Assembly (NCBI GenBank): GCA_003450735.1 | Contig: DMEZ01000066.1 | Location: 1-19,931, forward strand | DNA: 19,931 bases | From: Elusimicrobiota bacterium | GTDB lineage: Bacteria; Elusimicrobiota; Elusimicrobia; UBA1565 | Direction: 5' to 3' | In this document: one piece after another, positions 1 through 7,640 of the stretch | Layout: each line of letters opens with the position of its first letter | Numbering within the stretch: position 1 is the first letter of the stretch | Translations under genes and position numbers: made by a program | The notes under the pieces: model-generated | The model's database searches: none | What the model saw: only the letters and a program-made list of their open reading frames with translations | What the model was told of the DNA's origin: nothing

Positions 1-108
1 GAGCAGGTCCAGGCCAAGGCCCTCGAGCTCGAGATCATCCCGCAGGGCACCCTGAACGAGCGCATCCGCTGCGGCGGGGCGGGGCCGGGGGGGGGGTGCA
101 CCCCCCCG
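1..108 (+). CDS. CoA-transferase alpha subunit fragment (AtoD/ScoA-like), both ends missing
   Basis: Reading frame 1 gives a coherent protein fragment: a short stretch ending in the motif IPQGTLNERIRCGGAG (about residues 13-28 of the fragment). This closely matches the conserved VPQGTLxExIRCGGAG segment of 3-oxoacid/acetate CoA-transferase subunit A, the AtoD family. Those enzymes move CoA between carboxylic acids and acyl-CoAs in short-chain fatty acid or ketone-body metabolism. The residues that follow (PGGGCTPP) look like a corrupted version of the expected GLGGxLTPTG, and the frame then dissolves into G and C homopolymers. The gene enters from the left edge and has no real end here. The end coordinate marks where the match fades, not a stop codon. 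The family match comes from remembered homologues, not a search. The fragment overlaps, on the opposite strand, the doubtful 3' tail of the giant minus-strand gene, so one of the two readings is an assembly artefact. Confidence 0.72.
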
Positions 109-3100
109 GCCCCCCCCCCCCCCCTTGCCCCCCCCCCCCCCCGCCGCCCCCGCCCCCGCCGCCGCCACCGCCACCGCCACCGCCGCCGCCGCCGCCGCCC
201 TTGTCCTTGCCCTTGTCGTCGTCAGGGACAGAACCCGAAGGCGGATCGACAGGATAGGTCATGCCCTTCTGGCCGTCCCAGTTCGGCTTCTGGGCGGTCT
301 GAGGCTGGGCCTGCTGGGAACCTGTCCCGGCGGCGTCGTTCTGGTCGCCGGGAGAGTCTCCGGTCGGCCGGCCGGCGCCGTCGTCTCCCTCGTCGAAGCG
401 GCGCTCGACCTCCTTCTCGTCATCATCGCCCACGAGGCCTTTCCGGTCGTCGGGCTCGCGCTCCCCCTCGTCGAGCGGGATGCGGTCGATGACTTCGCCG
501 CCGTCGCCGGGGTGGACCGGGGGCCGGGCCTCGTCCTGCTTGTCCGGCATCATCTTATAGCCGAACACCGCGCCGATGGTGCCGAGCACGGCCGCGCGCT
601 TGGTCCACTTCTTCCAGGGGCTCTCGGCGGCGGCCTTGGCCTGTGTCCTGGCTGTCTCTTCGCGCAGCTTGGCCAGGTCGGCGGCGCTGTTCTTGAAGCG
701 TTCGCGATAGAGGCGGCGGACCTCCGCGGGGCCCAGCTTGCGCACCGCCAAGTCCTGCGCCTTGACGCGGGAGTCCTTCGCCCTGGAGTAGGTGGTCTGC
801 GCCTTACCGAGCTCGGAGCGGACTCTCTTGAGCTCCTTCTCGACGGCCTTGACCTCCTTGGACTTCGGGCCCTGCGCGGCTTTCTCGGCTTCCAGCTTCG
901 CCTGGAGCCGGCTCTCCTTGGCCTTGAGCTCGTTGACGCTCGAACGCGCCTGCTTCTCGAGCAGCCGATTCTGATAGAACTCGTCGACGGGAGGCTTCTT
1001 CTCTCCGAGGAAGCGCTCCTTGAGCCGGGTCAGCAAAGACTTGCTCGCGGACGCGCTGGGCTGAGTCGTCTCGATCGGAGCCGTGCGCTTCGTCTCGGCC
1101 GGGGTCGTCCGCTTGGGGGCGGCGTCCGAGCGGACCTGCGGCGGCGCCTCCTGGACGACGGCCTTCCTGCCGGGCTCCGGCGCCTTGGCCTTGACCACCG
1201 CCTCGGGCTTCAGCGCCGGGTTGGCGGAAGATTTGGCAGCCCCGGGATCGATCTTGCCCTGAGAGCGCGTGCCATCCCAGAGGTTGGCGCTCTCTTTGGG
1301 CTGCCCGGCTGTCCTTTGAGCCGGCTTGGTGGAGGCGGCCTGCTTGGCAGGAGCCTCCCCCATCAAGTCGGACATCCTCGCGGTGTTGGCGCTCTTCTGG
1401 GTCGCTTTCGGGGCGGTCTCGAGCACGCCCTTCGAAGTCGTCCGGGGGCTGGAGGGCGCGCGCGCCTGAAGGTTGGCCGTCTCGATGGGGGCGCTGTAGC
1501 TGGCGGTCTCCACCCGGGGAGAAACCGTGTTCGGAGCGTTCGTGTTGGCTCGGACTTCGGTACGCGCCTGGGTCTGGGCCTTGACCGGCTCCACGGGCGC
1601 CCTGACCTCCGCCTTGACCTGCGCGGGAGCCTTGGTCTGCGGGACGCTCGCCTTGACCTCCGGCGCGACGGTTTTAACCCCGGAAGCGGTCGTGCCCCCC
1701 GTCTTTGGGGCGGCATCCACCACGGGCGTCTTCGGAGCCTGGACGAACTCGCCGCCGGTCGTCGGCTTCGCCGTGTTGGCGGTGCGCGCCGTCCCGGCCC
1801 CGGCGTCGGGGGCGGCGACCTTCTGGCCGGGGTTGCCCTTCACGCCGAAGAAGCTGGTGCTGCCGGGCGCGCCCTGCGGCACGCCCGCGTTCGAGGCGCT
1901 CGTCTGGCCCCCGCTGGAGAGCTTGGAAACGGACTGGGCCGCCGACGTCTCGGAGAGCGTCCGGGGCATCTCCGCCGGGCGGGCCAGGCTCTTGTTGGCG
2001 GCCTGCACGGAGCTCATGTCCGCTCCGGTCGTGCGGACCTCGGCCGGAGCGTTCGCGCGCGCCTCCGTCACGGCCTGGGTCTCGACCTTGGGGCCGTGCT
2101 CGGCGGCATGGGGATGGGCGGACTTCGTGTCGATCCGGGTGTTCACGCCGGGACCTTGGGGCAGGGGCCGGAACAGGTCGCGCAAGCTCTGGGCTCCGCC
2201 CTTGCCGGCGACGTAGAGCATGCCGAAGTTCGTGAGGGCGTCGGCCGTGTGCTTGATGACGCCCGTGGTGTCGCCCTTGTTGAAGGCGTCGTAGGCGGCG
2301 AAGGAGCTGTCCATGGCGCCGGTGGCCATGGGCGCGACGAAGACGGCGGTAATGCCCGCGTTGGCGACCTGCGCCGTCCTGACCAGCCCCTGGGTCAGCC
2401 CGATGCTGAGTCCTCCGACGCCGCGCCCCATCGCGAGGGCCTCCGTCCCCACCTTGATGCCCGCGCCCAGACCCAGGGTGGCCCAGAAGGTCGGATCGAG
2501 CAGCATGCGGCCGGCCTTGTCGCCGGCCTCCATCACGACGCCCATGGCATAGAACCCGATCTTGGCGCCCAGGCTGTTCGACTGCTCCGCCATGTCGAAG
2601 GCCTGCTGGGCGGGTGAGCCGAAATACACCGCCGCGCCCTTGAGCTCGTCACGGGTGGCCGGGGCGATGTTCATCTCGAGCATCGTCCGCGAGCCCACGG
2701 TCTGGGCGTTGAAGCCCATCTCGGAGAAGGCCTTCTGGCGGTCCATGACCGCCTTGCCGTTGAGCACGCTCTTGTTGAAGTCGGAGAGGCCGGCCGTGGG
2801 GTCGATGTCGTCCGTCCAGTTGGCCAGCGTCTTGACCTTGTGGCCGTTGGCGGCGAGCTCGTAGGCCTCGCGCGTGTCGCCGCTCGTGACGTAGGTCATG
2901 CCCTTGGTGGTGAGGTAGTTGAGGCCCTCCCAGCCCGAGCCGGCGACCTTCCCGCTGTACTTCAGGGTCGTGCCGACGACCGGGATGTCGTCGATGAACT
3001 TCCCCGTGGCCGCGCCCCAGCCCGTGCCGGCCAGCTCGCGCTCGGCGTGGGCGATGACGTCGTCGCCGCCGACCTTCACCCAGTTGCGGCCGTTCCAGGT

Positions 3101-5434
3101 CTTGTGCTGGACGATGTGGGTGACGACCTTCTTGTCCGGACTGCGCCAGACCGTGACGCCGAGCACCGTCCGGCGCTGCTCGATCGTCTCTTCCTTGGGG
3201 CCGGGGTAGTCGTTGCGCTCGCCGCCGGCCAGGTAGACCCTCCAAAGGAAGGGCTCCGCCTGGCCGACCGGCTGCATCTTGGCGTCGAGGACGGTGGGCT
3301 TGCGGACGGCCAGCCCCATCTGCGTCCGCTTCTTCGAGTCGAAGGCGCCGCCGTCGAAGGCGGCCGAATAGTGGACCGCCGTGCCGTCCGCGCGCCGGAA
3401 CAGGATGGAGAAATTGCCCTTCTCGTCGAAGCCCACGTTGTCGAGCGTCGCCGCTCCCAGGCCCGCGTCCTGGGTGAAGCGGCCCAGGTCGCCCAGAGCG
3501 CTGGCCAGCGGGCGCAGGTACTTGGACTCGTCGGCAAAACGCTTGTCCTTGCCGGCGAGGACCCCCAGGACCTCGCGGGCGAGCTGATCGGCGTGGGCGC
3601 GGCCGCCGGAGGCGAAGCCGTCGAGCTTGAGCTGGTACTGGGCCTTCCCGTCCTTGAGCGCGCGGATGATGTGGGGCTTGGGGAAATCGACGACCGTGCC
3701 GTCCTTCTGGGTGATCTTGTCGAGGCGGAAGCCTTCGCTCGTGCGCTTCCCCTGCTGGGACGTCCAGGGCTTGTCGCCGGCCTTGAGGGGCACGATGAGC
3801 ATGGCCCCGTCGGAGCCGCCGTGGATGCGGACGCCTTCCTTGAAGTCCTCGACCGTGCTCGTGCCCTTCTTGGCGTCGGCGGTGTGCGACCGGACGATGC
3901 GGCCGTCCTCGTACTCCGTGACGCGGACGAGGCCCTTGGCGATATCTTCCAGCCGCTCGCTGACAAGCTTCTTCTTCTCGTAGGTGAGCATGCGGGCCTG
4001 CAGGGGATCGGCCTTCCCGTCCTTGCCGAAGGCGAACTGGACCCGCGACTCGGTCTTGGCGTCCTTCGTGACGATCAGGCCCTCGCCCTGCCCGATCTCA
4101 CCGACGAAGCCCTCGAAGCGGCTGGTGCCGTTGGCGTAGTCCTGGCGGATGCCTCGATAGGTCTTGCCCCCCTCGCTCACGCTGACGAAGGCCAGCGCCT
4201 TGACCGGCGTGGAGGTCGGGAAGGCGACGAGCTCTCTGGAGGGATCCTGGCCCAGCTCCCAAGGCTCGAAGCGCATCCCGTTCGGGATCTGGCCGCGCTG
4301 CTGGTAGACCGCCTTGGCCATCGCCTCGCGGTACTCCATGCGCTGCTTGAAATACTCGAACACGGTCGCCAGGCCCCGACGGCCCAGCTCCTGGAAGAAC
4401 GCCGTAGCCTTGCGCTGGAAGTCCTCCTGGTCTTTGGCCGCCGTGGGCCAGGGGCTCCCGCCCATGAATCCCGCGTCGGCGAAGCGGCGCATCAGCAGGC
4501 CGTCGGCGTAATCGAGGCTCTCCCCTTCGTACTGCGCGCCGGACTCCCTCAAGGCGCGCCTGGCCAGCGCGAGGAGCTGGGTGCGGCGCTCCGTACGGTC
4601 GTTGTAGAACGGCGAGCGCGCGAGGGCCTCGGGCACGGCGAAACGGTTGGCGACCTCGCCGGCCACGGCCGTGAGCATGCGGCTCCCCACGGCGTCGCGG
4701 GCGTCCCTCTCCTGCGCGATCTGGAGCGGGACATCCCCGTTGAAGTCGTTGAGGCGGGTGAGCTGCTCGGGCTTGGGGTAGGTGTCCGGGACGGCCTCGT
4801 CGACGCCCTCAGCGGCCAGGACGCCGGGCTGCTCCTTGCCCTTTGCCCGCTCCGCGCTGCCGTCGAAGAGCTCGTTGAGCCGCTGGTCCTTGGCCAGGGT
4901 GATCTCGCCCTTGAGCTTCTTGAAGGGCTCGGGGTCGAAGCGGCCCTGCGCGTCGTTCGTCCGGGCGGCCGCGGCCAACTGGCGGGTGATGCGGGAGCGC
5001 TCCTCCGGAACGACGGTCTTCTTGCGGAGGTCGCGCGTCCGGTCGATGATCTCGCGGATGTTCTTCAGGCGGGCATCGGCTTTGGCGAGCGTGGTCTCGT
5101 CGATCCCGCCCTGGGAGCGCTGAAGCCTCTCGCGCTGCTGGTCGTGGTAGGCCTCGAGCGGGCCCGTCCAATCCGAGAGGTCCGTCCGGCCGGCGGCCTC
5201 GTCGTCGAGGACCTCGATGGCCTTGTCCAAAAGGCACTTCGTACGGGCCTCCATGTCGGAGGAGGCGTCCGTGAGGCCCTGGAAGCGGCCGCAGGCCGTG
5301 ATCTTCTCGACCGGGGAGGTCTTCGAGACGGTCTCGGCGGCGAGACGCCAGCCCTCGAGCGGAGCCGAGGCGAAAAAGACCGCGGCGGCCAGGACGAGGT
5401 CGGCGAGGCGGGAAAGCCTCTCGAAGCGCTTCAT
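35..5434 (-). CDS. Giant exported protein, Pro/Ala/Lys-rich with coiled coil and poly-Gly tail; function unknown
   Basis: A 1799-residue reading frame that I cannot assign to a family. The N-terminus (residues 1-33) has a basic stretch, a hydrophobic core (LADLVLAAAVFFASA) and a likely signal-peptidase site, so export is expected. Residues about 50-210 are charged and helical with two cysteines (C48, C67). Residues about 400-760 hold short Gly/Asp-rich strand-like motifs. Residues about 955-1075 form a Gly/Ala-rich, moderately hydrophobic region. Residues about 1095-1460 are a Pro/Ala/Lys/Thr-rich disordered stretch. A Lys/Glu-rich coiled coil follows (about 1470-1600), then one short membrane-like segment (about 1611-1626), an acidic tail and poly-Gly. 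This domain order recalls large surface or polymorphic-toxin-like proteins, but no toxin or Rhs core is recognisable. The C-terminal 50 or so residues, including the stop, are unreliable because they lie across the homopolymer break and antisense to a CoA-transferase fragment. The ATG at 5434 is chosen because it gives the signal peptide. Confidence 0.72.
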   Translation of the reverse strand: MKRFERLSRLADLVLAAAVFFASAPLEGWRLAAETVSKTSPVEKITACGRFQGLTDASSDMEARTKCLLDKAIEVLDDEAAGRTDLSDWTGPLEAYHDQQRERLQRSQGGIDETTLAKADARLKNIREIIDRTRDLRKKTVVPEERSRITRQLAAAARTNDAQGRFDPEPFKKLKGEITLAKDQRLNELFDGSAERAKGKEQPGVLAAEGVDEAVPDTYPKPEQLTRLNDFNGDVPLQIAQERDARDAVGSRMLTAVAGEVANRFAVPEALARSPFYNDRTERRTQLLALARRALRESGAQYEGESLDYADGLLMRRFADAGFMGGSPWPTAAKDQEDFQRKATAFFQELGRRGLATVFEYFKQRMEYREAMAKAVYQQRGQIPNGMRFEPWELGQDPSRELVAFPTSTPVKALAFVSVSEGGKTYRGIRQDYANGTSRFEGFVGEIGQGEGLIVTKDAKTESRVQFAFGKDGKADPLQARMLTYEKKKLVSERLEDIAKGLVRVTEYEDGRIVRSHTADAKKGTSTVEDFKEGVRIHGGSDGAMLIVPLKAGDKPWTSQQGKRTSEGFRLDKITQKDGTVVDFPKPHIIRALKDGKAQYQLKLDGFASGGRAHADQLAREVLGVLAGKDKRFADESKYLRPLASALGDLGRFTQDAGLGAATLDNVGFDEKGNFSILFRRADGTAVHYSAAFDGGAFDSKKRTQMGLAVRKPTVLDAKMQPVGQAEPFLWRVYLAGGERNDYPGPKEETIEQRRTVLGVTVWRSPDKKVVTHIVQHKTWNGRNWVKVGGDDVIAHAERELAGTGWGAATGKFIDDIPVVGTTLKYSGKVAGSGWEGLNYLTTKGMTYVTSGDTREAYELAANGHKVKTLANWTDDIDPTAGLSDFNKSVLNGKAVMDRQKAFSEMGFNAQTVGSRTMLEMNIAPATRDELKGAAVYFGSPAQQAFDMAEQSNSLGAKIGFYAMGVVMEAGDKAGRMLLDPTFWATLGLGAGIKVGTEALAMGRGVGGLSIGLTQGLVRTAQVANAGITAVFVAPMATGAMDSSFAAYDAFNKGDTTGVIKHTADALTNFGMLYVAGKGGAQSLRDLFRPLPQGPGVNTRIDTKSAHPHAAEHGPKVETQAVTEARANAPAEVRTTGADMSSVQAANKSLARPAEMPRTLSETSAAQSVSKLSSGGQTSASNAGVPQGAPGSTSFFGVKGNPGQKVAAPDAGAGTARTANTAKPTTGGEFVQAPKTPVVDAAPKTGGTTASGVKTVAPEVKASVPQTKAPAQVKAEVRAPVEPVKAQTQARTEVRANTNAPNTVSPRVETASYSAPIETANLQARAPSSPRTTSKGVLETAPKATQKSANTARMSDLMGEAPAKQAASTKPAQRTAGQPKESANLWDGTRSQGKIDPGAAKSSANPALKPEAVVKAKAPEPGRKAVVQEAPPQVRSDAAPKRTTPAETKRTAPIETTQPSASASKSLLTRLKERFLGEKKPPVDEFYQNRLLEKQARSSVNELKAKESRLQAKLEAEKAAQGPKSKEVKAVEKELKRVRSELGKAQTTYSRAKDSRVKAQDLAVRKLGPAEVRRLYRERFKNSAADLAKLREETARTQAKAAAESPWKKWTKRAAVLGTIGAVFGYKMMPDKQDEARPPVHPGDGGEVIDRIPLDEGEREPDDRKGLVGDDDEKEVERRFDEGDDGAGRPTGDSPGDQNDAAGTGSQQAQPQTAQKPNWDGQKGMTYPVDPPSGSVPDDDKGKDKGGGGGGGGGGGGGGGGGGGGGGGGQGGGGGPGGCTPPPAPPRRSGCARSGCPAG
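87..215. repeat. Homopolymer and CCG-type low-complexity tract, probable assembly break
   Basis: A run of ten G (87-96) is followed by two runs of about fifteen C (110-124 and 128-142), then by CCG/CCGCCA-type repeats to about 200. On the minus strand the 141-200 part encodes poly-glycine with mixed GGC/GGT/GGG codons, which looks like real Gly-rich coding sequence. The pure homopolymers at 87-142 do not look like natural coding sequence. They sit exactly where a plausible + strand CoA-transferase frame breaks down. I read this as two sequences joined or miscalled through a polymerase-difficult GC tract. Confidence 0.7.
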
Positions 5435-5506
5435 CTTGGATAGTGTGGGGCGGTAAGGCCTACCCGGTCAGGTTCTCAAGACCTAGCCCGGCTTGGGCCC
5501 AAGGTC
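5435..5506 (-). other. Short intergenic gap with palindrome, possible stem-loop
   Basis: The gap between the methyltransferase stop and the giant gene's start, both on the minus strand. It contains the perfect 12-base palindrome CTTGGGCCCAAG (5492-5503), flanked by CCTAG/CTAGG arms reaching into the methyltransferase stop region. A longer stem could form, but there is no T-run on either strand, so it is at best a weak terminator or a protein-binding site. Confidence 0.3.
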
Positions 5507-6511
5507 CTAGGCCCTTCCGCCCTTCTGAGCGCAGACGACGGAGTTCATCCCCTCGTCCTTGCGGAGATGCTCGACCGCCTTGAACCCGGCCGACTCGAGG
5601 TCGTCCTTGAGCTCACGGAAGGTGAAGGTGCTCCCCCCCTCCGTGGCGACGAGCATGTTGACCGCGAAGAGGGCCCCCATGGCGGGCGCCGTGCGGGACT
5701 CCTCCATGACGACGTCCCGGACGAGCACCCGTCCGCGCGGCTCGAGGGCCGCGTGGACGCGCCGGAACAGCGACCGGTTCTGCTCACGGGAGTTCTGGTG
5801 CGCGATAGCGCTCAACCAGGCCAGGTCGCAGCCCTTGGGCAGGGCGTCCTTGTTGTAGTCGCCTGAGGCGAGCTCGACGCGGCCCTGCAACCCGGCCTCG
5901 CGGATGCGCCGCTCGGCCATCAAGACGACGGAGGGCCGGTCGAAGAGGACCGCGCCCGCCTTCGGGAAGGCCTTGAGGAACGCGAAGGTCCAGGTGCCGG
6001 AAGCCCCCCCGACGTCGAGCAGGCGCTCGAACTCCGGGAGCCGCAGGTCGTAGACCAGCCGGTCGGCCACGGAGCGGCTGATCTCATCCATGGCCCCGAT
6101 GAAGGAGGCCTCGTCGGCGGCTTCGCCCAGGATGCTCGGCTCGCAGCGCGAGGGCTGGCCGGTCTTCACCGCCTCCGAAAGCCGCGCCCAGCGCCGCAGG
6201 CAGTTGGCCAGATGCCGCACGACCGAGAGCACGCTCCCGGGCCCGGCGTCCGAGAGGGCCTCGGCCGCCCCGGCCGCCGGAGAGTAGCGCCCGTCCCATT
6301 TCTCGAGCAAACCCAGCGCGGCGAGCGCATCGAGGAGGACGGCGGCCGCGCGCGCATCAGCGCCAAGCGCAGCGGCCGCCTCCTCCGCCTTGAGCGGCCT
6401 CTTCGCGAGCAGGCCGATGACGCCGAGCTCGGCGGCCGCCGCCAGCACGCAGGGGGCGTGGAAGCCGCGGGCGAGCGCCTGGACTTCGTCGGCCGTCCAG
6501 GTCTTCTTCAC
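5507..6511 (-). CDS. SAM-dependent O-methyltransferase (plant-OMT/hydroxyneurosporene-MT-like fold)
   Basis: A 334-residue class I SAM methyltransferase. Residues about 10-110 form the helical winged-helix dimerisation domain typical of small-molecule O-methyltransferases (Methyltransferase_2 family). The Rossmann domain follows, with the SAM glycine motif LLDVGGASG at 164-172 and the motif LFDRPSV at 189-195. The usual catalytic histidine region aligns with SAIAHQNS (about 234-241). The substrate cannot be read from sequence; known relatives methylate hydroxylated carotenoids, quinone-like or aromatic compounds. The GTG start at 6511 is chosen because it overlaps the dehydrogenase stop as GTGA, which implies translational coupling. 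The frame stays open upstream to 7315, but that extension is antisense-style shadow across the dehydrogenase gene. It is the last gene of the run that starts with the sensor kinase. A link to the dehydrogenase product or to a redox cofactor is inference. Confidence 0.85.
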   Translation of the reverse strand: MKKTWTADEVQALARGFHAPCVLAAAAELGVIGLLAKRPLKAEEAAAALGADARAAAVLLDALAALGLLEKWDGRYSPAAGAAEALSDAGPGSVLSVVRHLANCLRRWARLSEAVKTGQPSRCEPSILGEAADEASFIGAMDEISRSVADRLVYDLRLPEFERLLDVGGASGTWTFAFLKAFPKAGAVLFDRPSVVLMAERRIREAGLQGRVELASGDYNKDALPKGCDLAWLSAIAHQNSREQNRSLFRRVHAALEPRGRVLVRDVVMEESRTAPAMGALFAVNMLVATEGGSTFTFRELKDDLESAGFKAVEHLRKDEGMNSVVCAQKGGRA

Positions 6512-7626
6512 TGGAATGGGAACGGGTACTTCTTCGCCAGCTTCATCTCGTCGCGCATGGCCAGGACATCCTTCTGGTTCTCCCGGTTGAGCGGCACGCC
6601 CTTGTCCTTGCGCTCGAGCCAGGCGAGGTGCTCCTTCTCCCCGGCCGTATAGATGCGCTCGGCCCCAGGCATCCTCTTCGATCCTCTCAGCTCGCGCAGG
6701 ATGTCCCCCGCCGTCTTCTTGAACTCCTTGAGCGGACAGAAGGCCGAGATGTCCACGGCGATGAAGAAGTGGCCCAGGTGAGAGGGCGTCTTGCGGCCTT
6801 CCGAGAGGCCCGAGAGAGCGCGCAGGAAGCTCCCGCCCGCGAGGGCCGCGGAGAGGATCTCCACGACGGCGCAGTACCCATAACCCTTGTACCCCGCCCC
6901 GTCCTCCCCGATGCCGCCGAGCGGGACCAAAGCGGCCTTCTTCTCGACGAGGTCCACGAGCGCCTGGGTCGCGTCCGTGCAGGTTCTGCCCGTCCGGTCG
7001 ATCACCCAGCCTTCCGGCATGGCCTTGCCCATGCGCGCGTAGACCTCGATCTTGCCGCGCTGGGAGATCGAGGTAGCGCAGTCCAGCACGAAGGGGAACT
7101 CCTCGTCGGTGGGGAGGCCGAAGGTGAGGGGATTCGTGCCCATCATGTTCTCGATGCCGAAGGTCGGGGCCACGGAGGGGCGGGCGTTGGTGCCCGTGAT
7201 GCCGATCATCCCGGCCTCGACCGCCATCAGGGCATAGTAGCCCGCGATGCCGTAGTGGGTGGAGTTGCGCACGGCCGCCATGCCCATCCCGTACTTCTTC
7301 GCCTTCTCGATGCACATATCCATCGCCCGGCAGGCGATGAGGTGGCCCATGCCGTCGTGCCCGTCGATGACCGTGGTGGTCGGGCCCTCCCGGACGATCT
7401 CGAACTCTGTGACCGGCCTCTGGATGCCGTTCTTGATGCGATCGAAGTAGAAGCTCTTCATGCGCGCGACGCCGTGGGAGTCGATGCCCCGCTTGTCGGC
7501 GGTGATGAGCACCTCGGCGCAGGCCGCCGCGTCGGCCTCGGGCACACCGAGAGCGACGAAGACGTCCTTCATGAAGCGCTCCATCGTGTCGAACGGGACC
7601 CAGACGATCTCATCTTGCGATGTCAT
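6508..7626 (-). CDS. Malate/L-lactate dehydrogenase family oxidoreductase (Ldh_2)
   Basis: A 372-residue NAD(P)-dependent 2-hydroxyacid dehydrogenase of the Ldh_2 family, which is unrelated to classical Rossmann LDH/MDH. Family landmarks are RGIDSHGVARM around H51, the NSTHYGIAGYYA motif with the conserved H124, TNARPSVAPTFG (about 145-157), and GTNPLTFGLP (163-172). Its length is normal for the family. Members oxidise or reduce malate, lactate, sulfolactate (ComC), ureidoglycolate or related 2-hydroxyacids, and the sequence alone does not decide among them. The ATG at 7626 follows a good Shine-Dalgarno (AAGGAG) 7 nt upstream. It lies 14 nt after the Mrp-type ATPase and overlaps the methyltransferase by 4 nt. 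It is the only gene of this run with a clear gap and strong ribosome site, so it may be translated more independently than its neighbours. Confidence 0.9.
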   Translation of the reverse strand: MTSQDEIVWVPFDTMERFMKDVFVALGVPEADAAACAEVLITADKRGIDSHGVARMKSFYFDRIKNGIQRPVTEFEIVREGPTTTVIDGHDGMGHLIACRAMDMCIEKAKKYGMGMAAVRNSTHYGIAGYYALMAVEAGMIGITGTNARPSVAPTFGIENMMGTNPLTFGLPTDEEFPFVLDCATSISQRGKIEVYARMGKAMPEGWVIDRTGRTCTDATQALVDLVEKKAALVPLGGIGEDGAGYKGYGYCAVVEILSAALAGGSFLRALSGLSEGRKTPSHLGHFFIAVDISAFCPLKEFKKTAGDILRELRGSKRMPGAERIYTAGEKEHLAWLERKDKGVPLNRENQKDVLAMRDEMKLAKKYPFPFQ

Positions 7627-7633
7627 TCTGTCT

Positions 7634-7639
7634 CTCCTT
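7634..7639 (-). promoter_or_regulatory. Ribosome binding site of the Ldh_2 gene
   Basis: The minus strand reads AAGGAG 7 nt before the ATG at 7626. It is the strongest Shine-Dalgarno in the minus-strand run and fixes the dehydrogenase start well inside the longer open frame that extends to 7995. Confidence 0.75.
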
Positions 7640-7640
7640 G

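Noticed and set aside
141..200. Short-period CCG/CCGCCA repeat as a possible CRISPR or regulatory repeat
   Set aside because: No spacers or regular repeat unit; it is the coding strand complement of poly-glycine codons.
125..2617. 830-residue + strand open frame opposite the giant gene
   Set aside because: Arg/Leu/Gly-rich, low-complexity translation with no motifs, typical of antisense frames in GC-rich DNA; the minus frame has a signal peptide and a coherent domain order.
2840..5443. 867-residue + strand open frame opposite the 5' half of the giant gene
   Set aside because: A Val/Leu/Ala/Asp-repetitive antisense shadow with no recognisable domain.
5484..5511. Rho-independent terminator after the methyltransferase
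   Set aside because: The palindrome is real but no T-run follows on either strand, so it is listed only as a possible stem-loop.
6512..7315. N-terminal extension of the methyltransferase to a 602-residue protein
   Set aside because: The extension lies wholly within the Ldh_2 gene in another frame and has no domain; the GTG at 6511 gives a normal-length enzyme.
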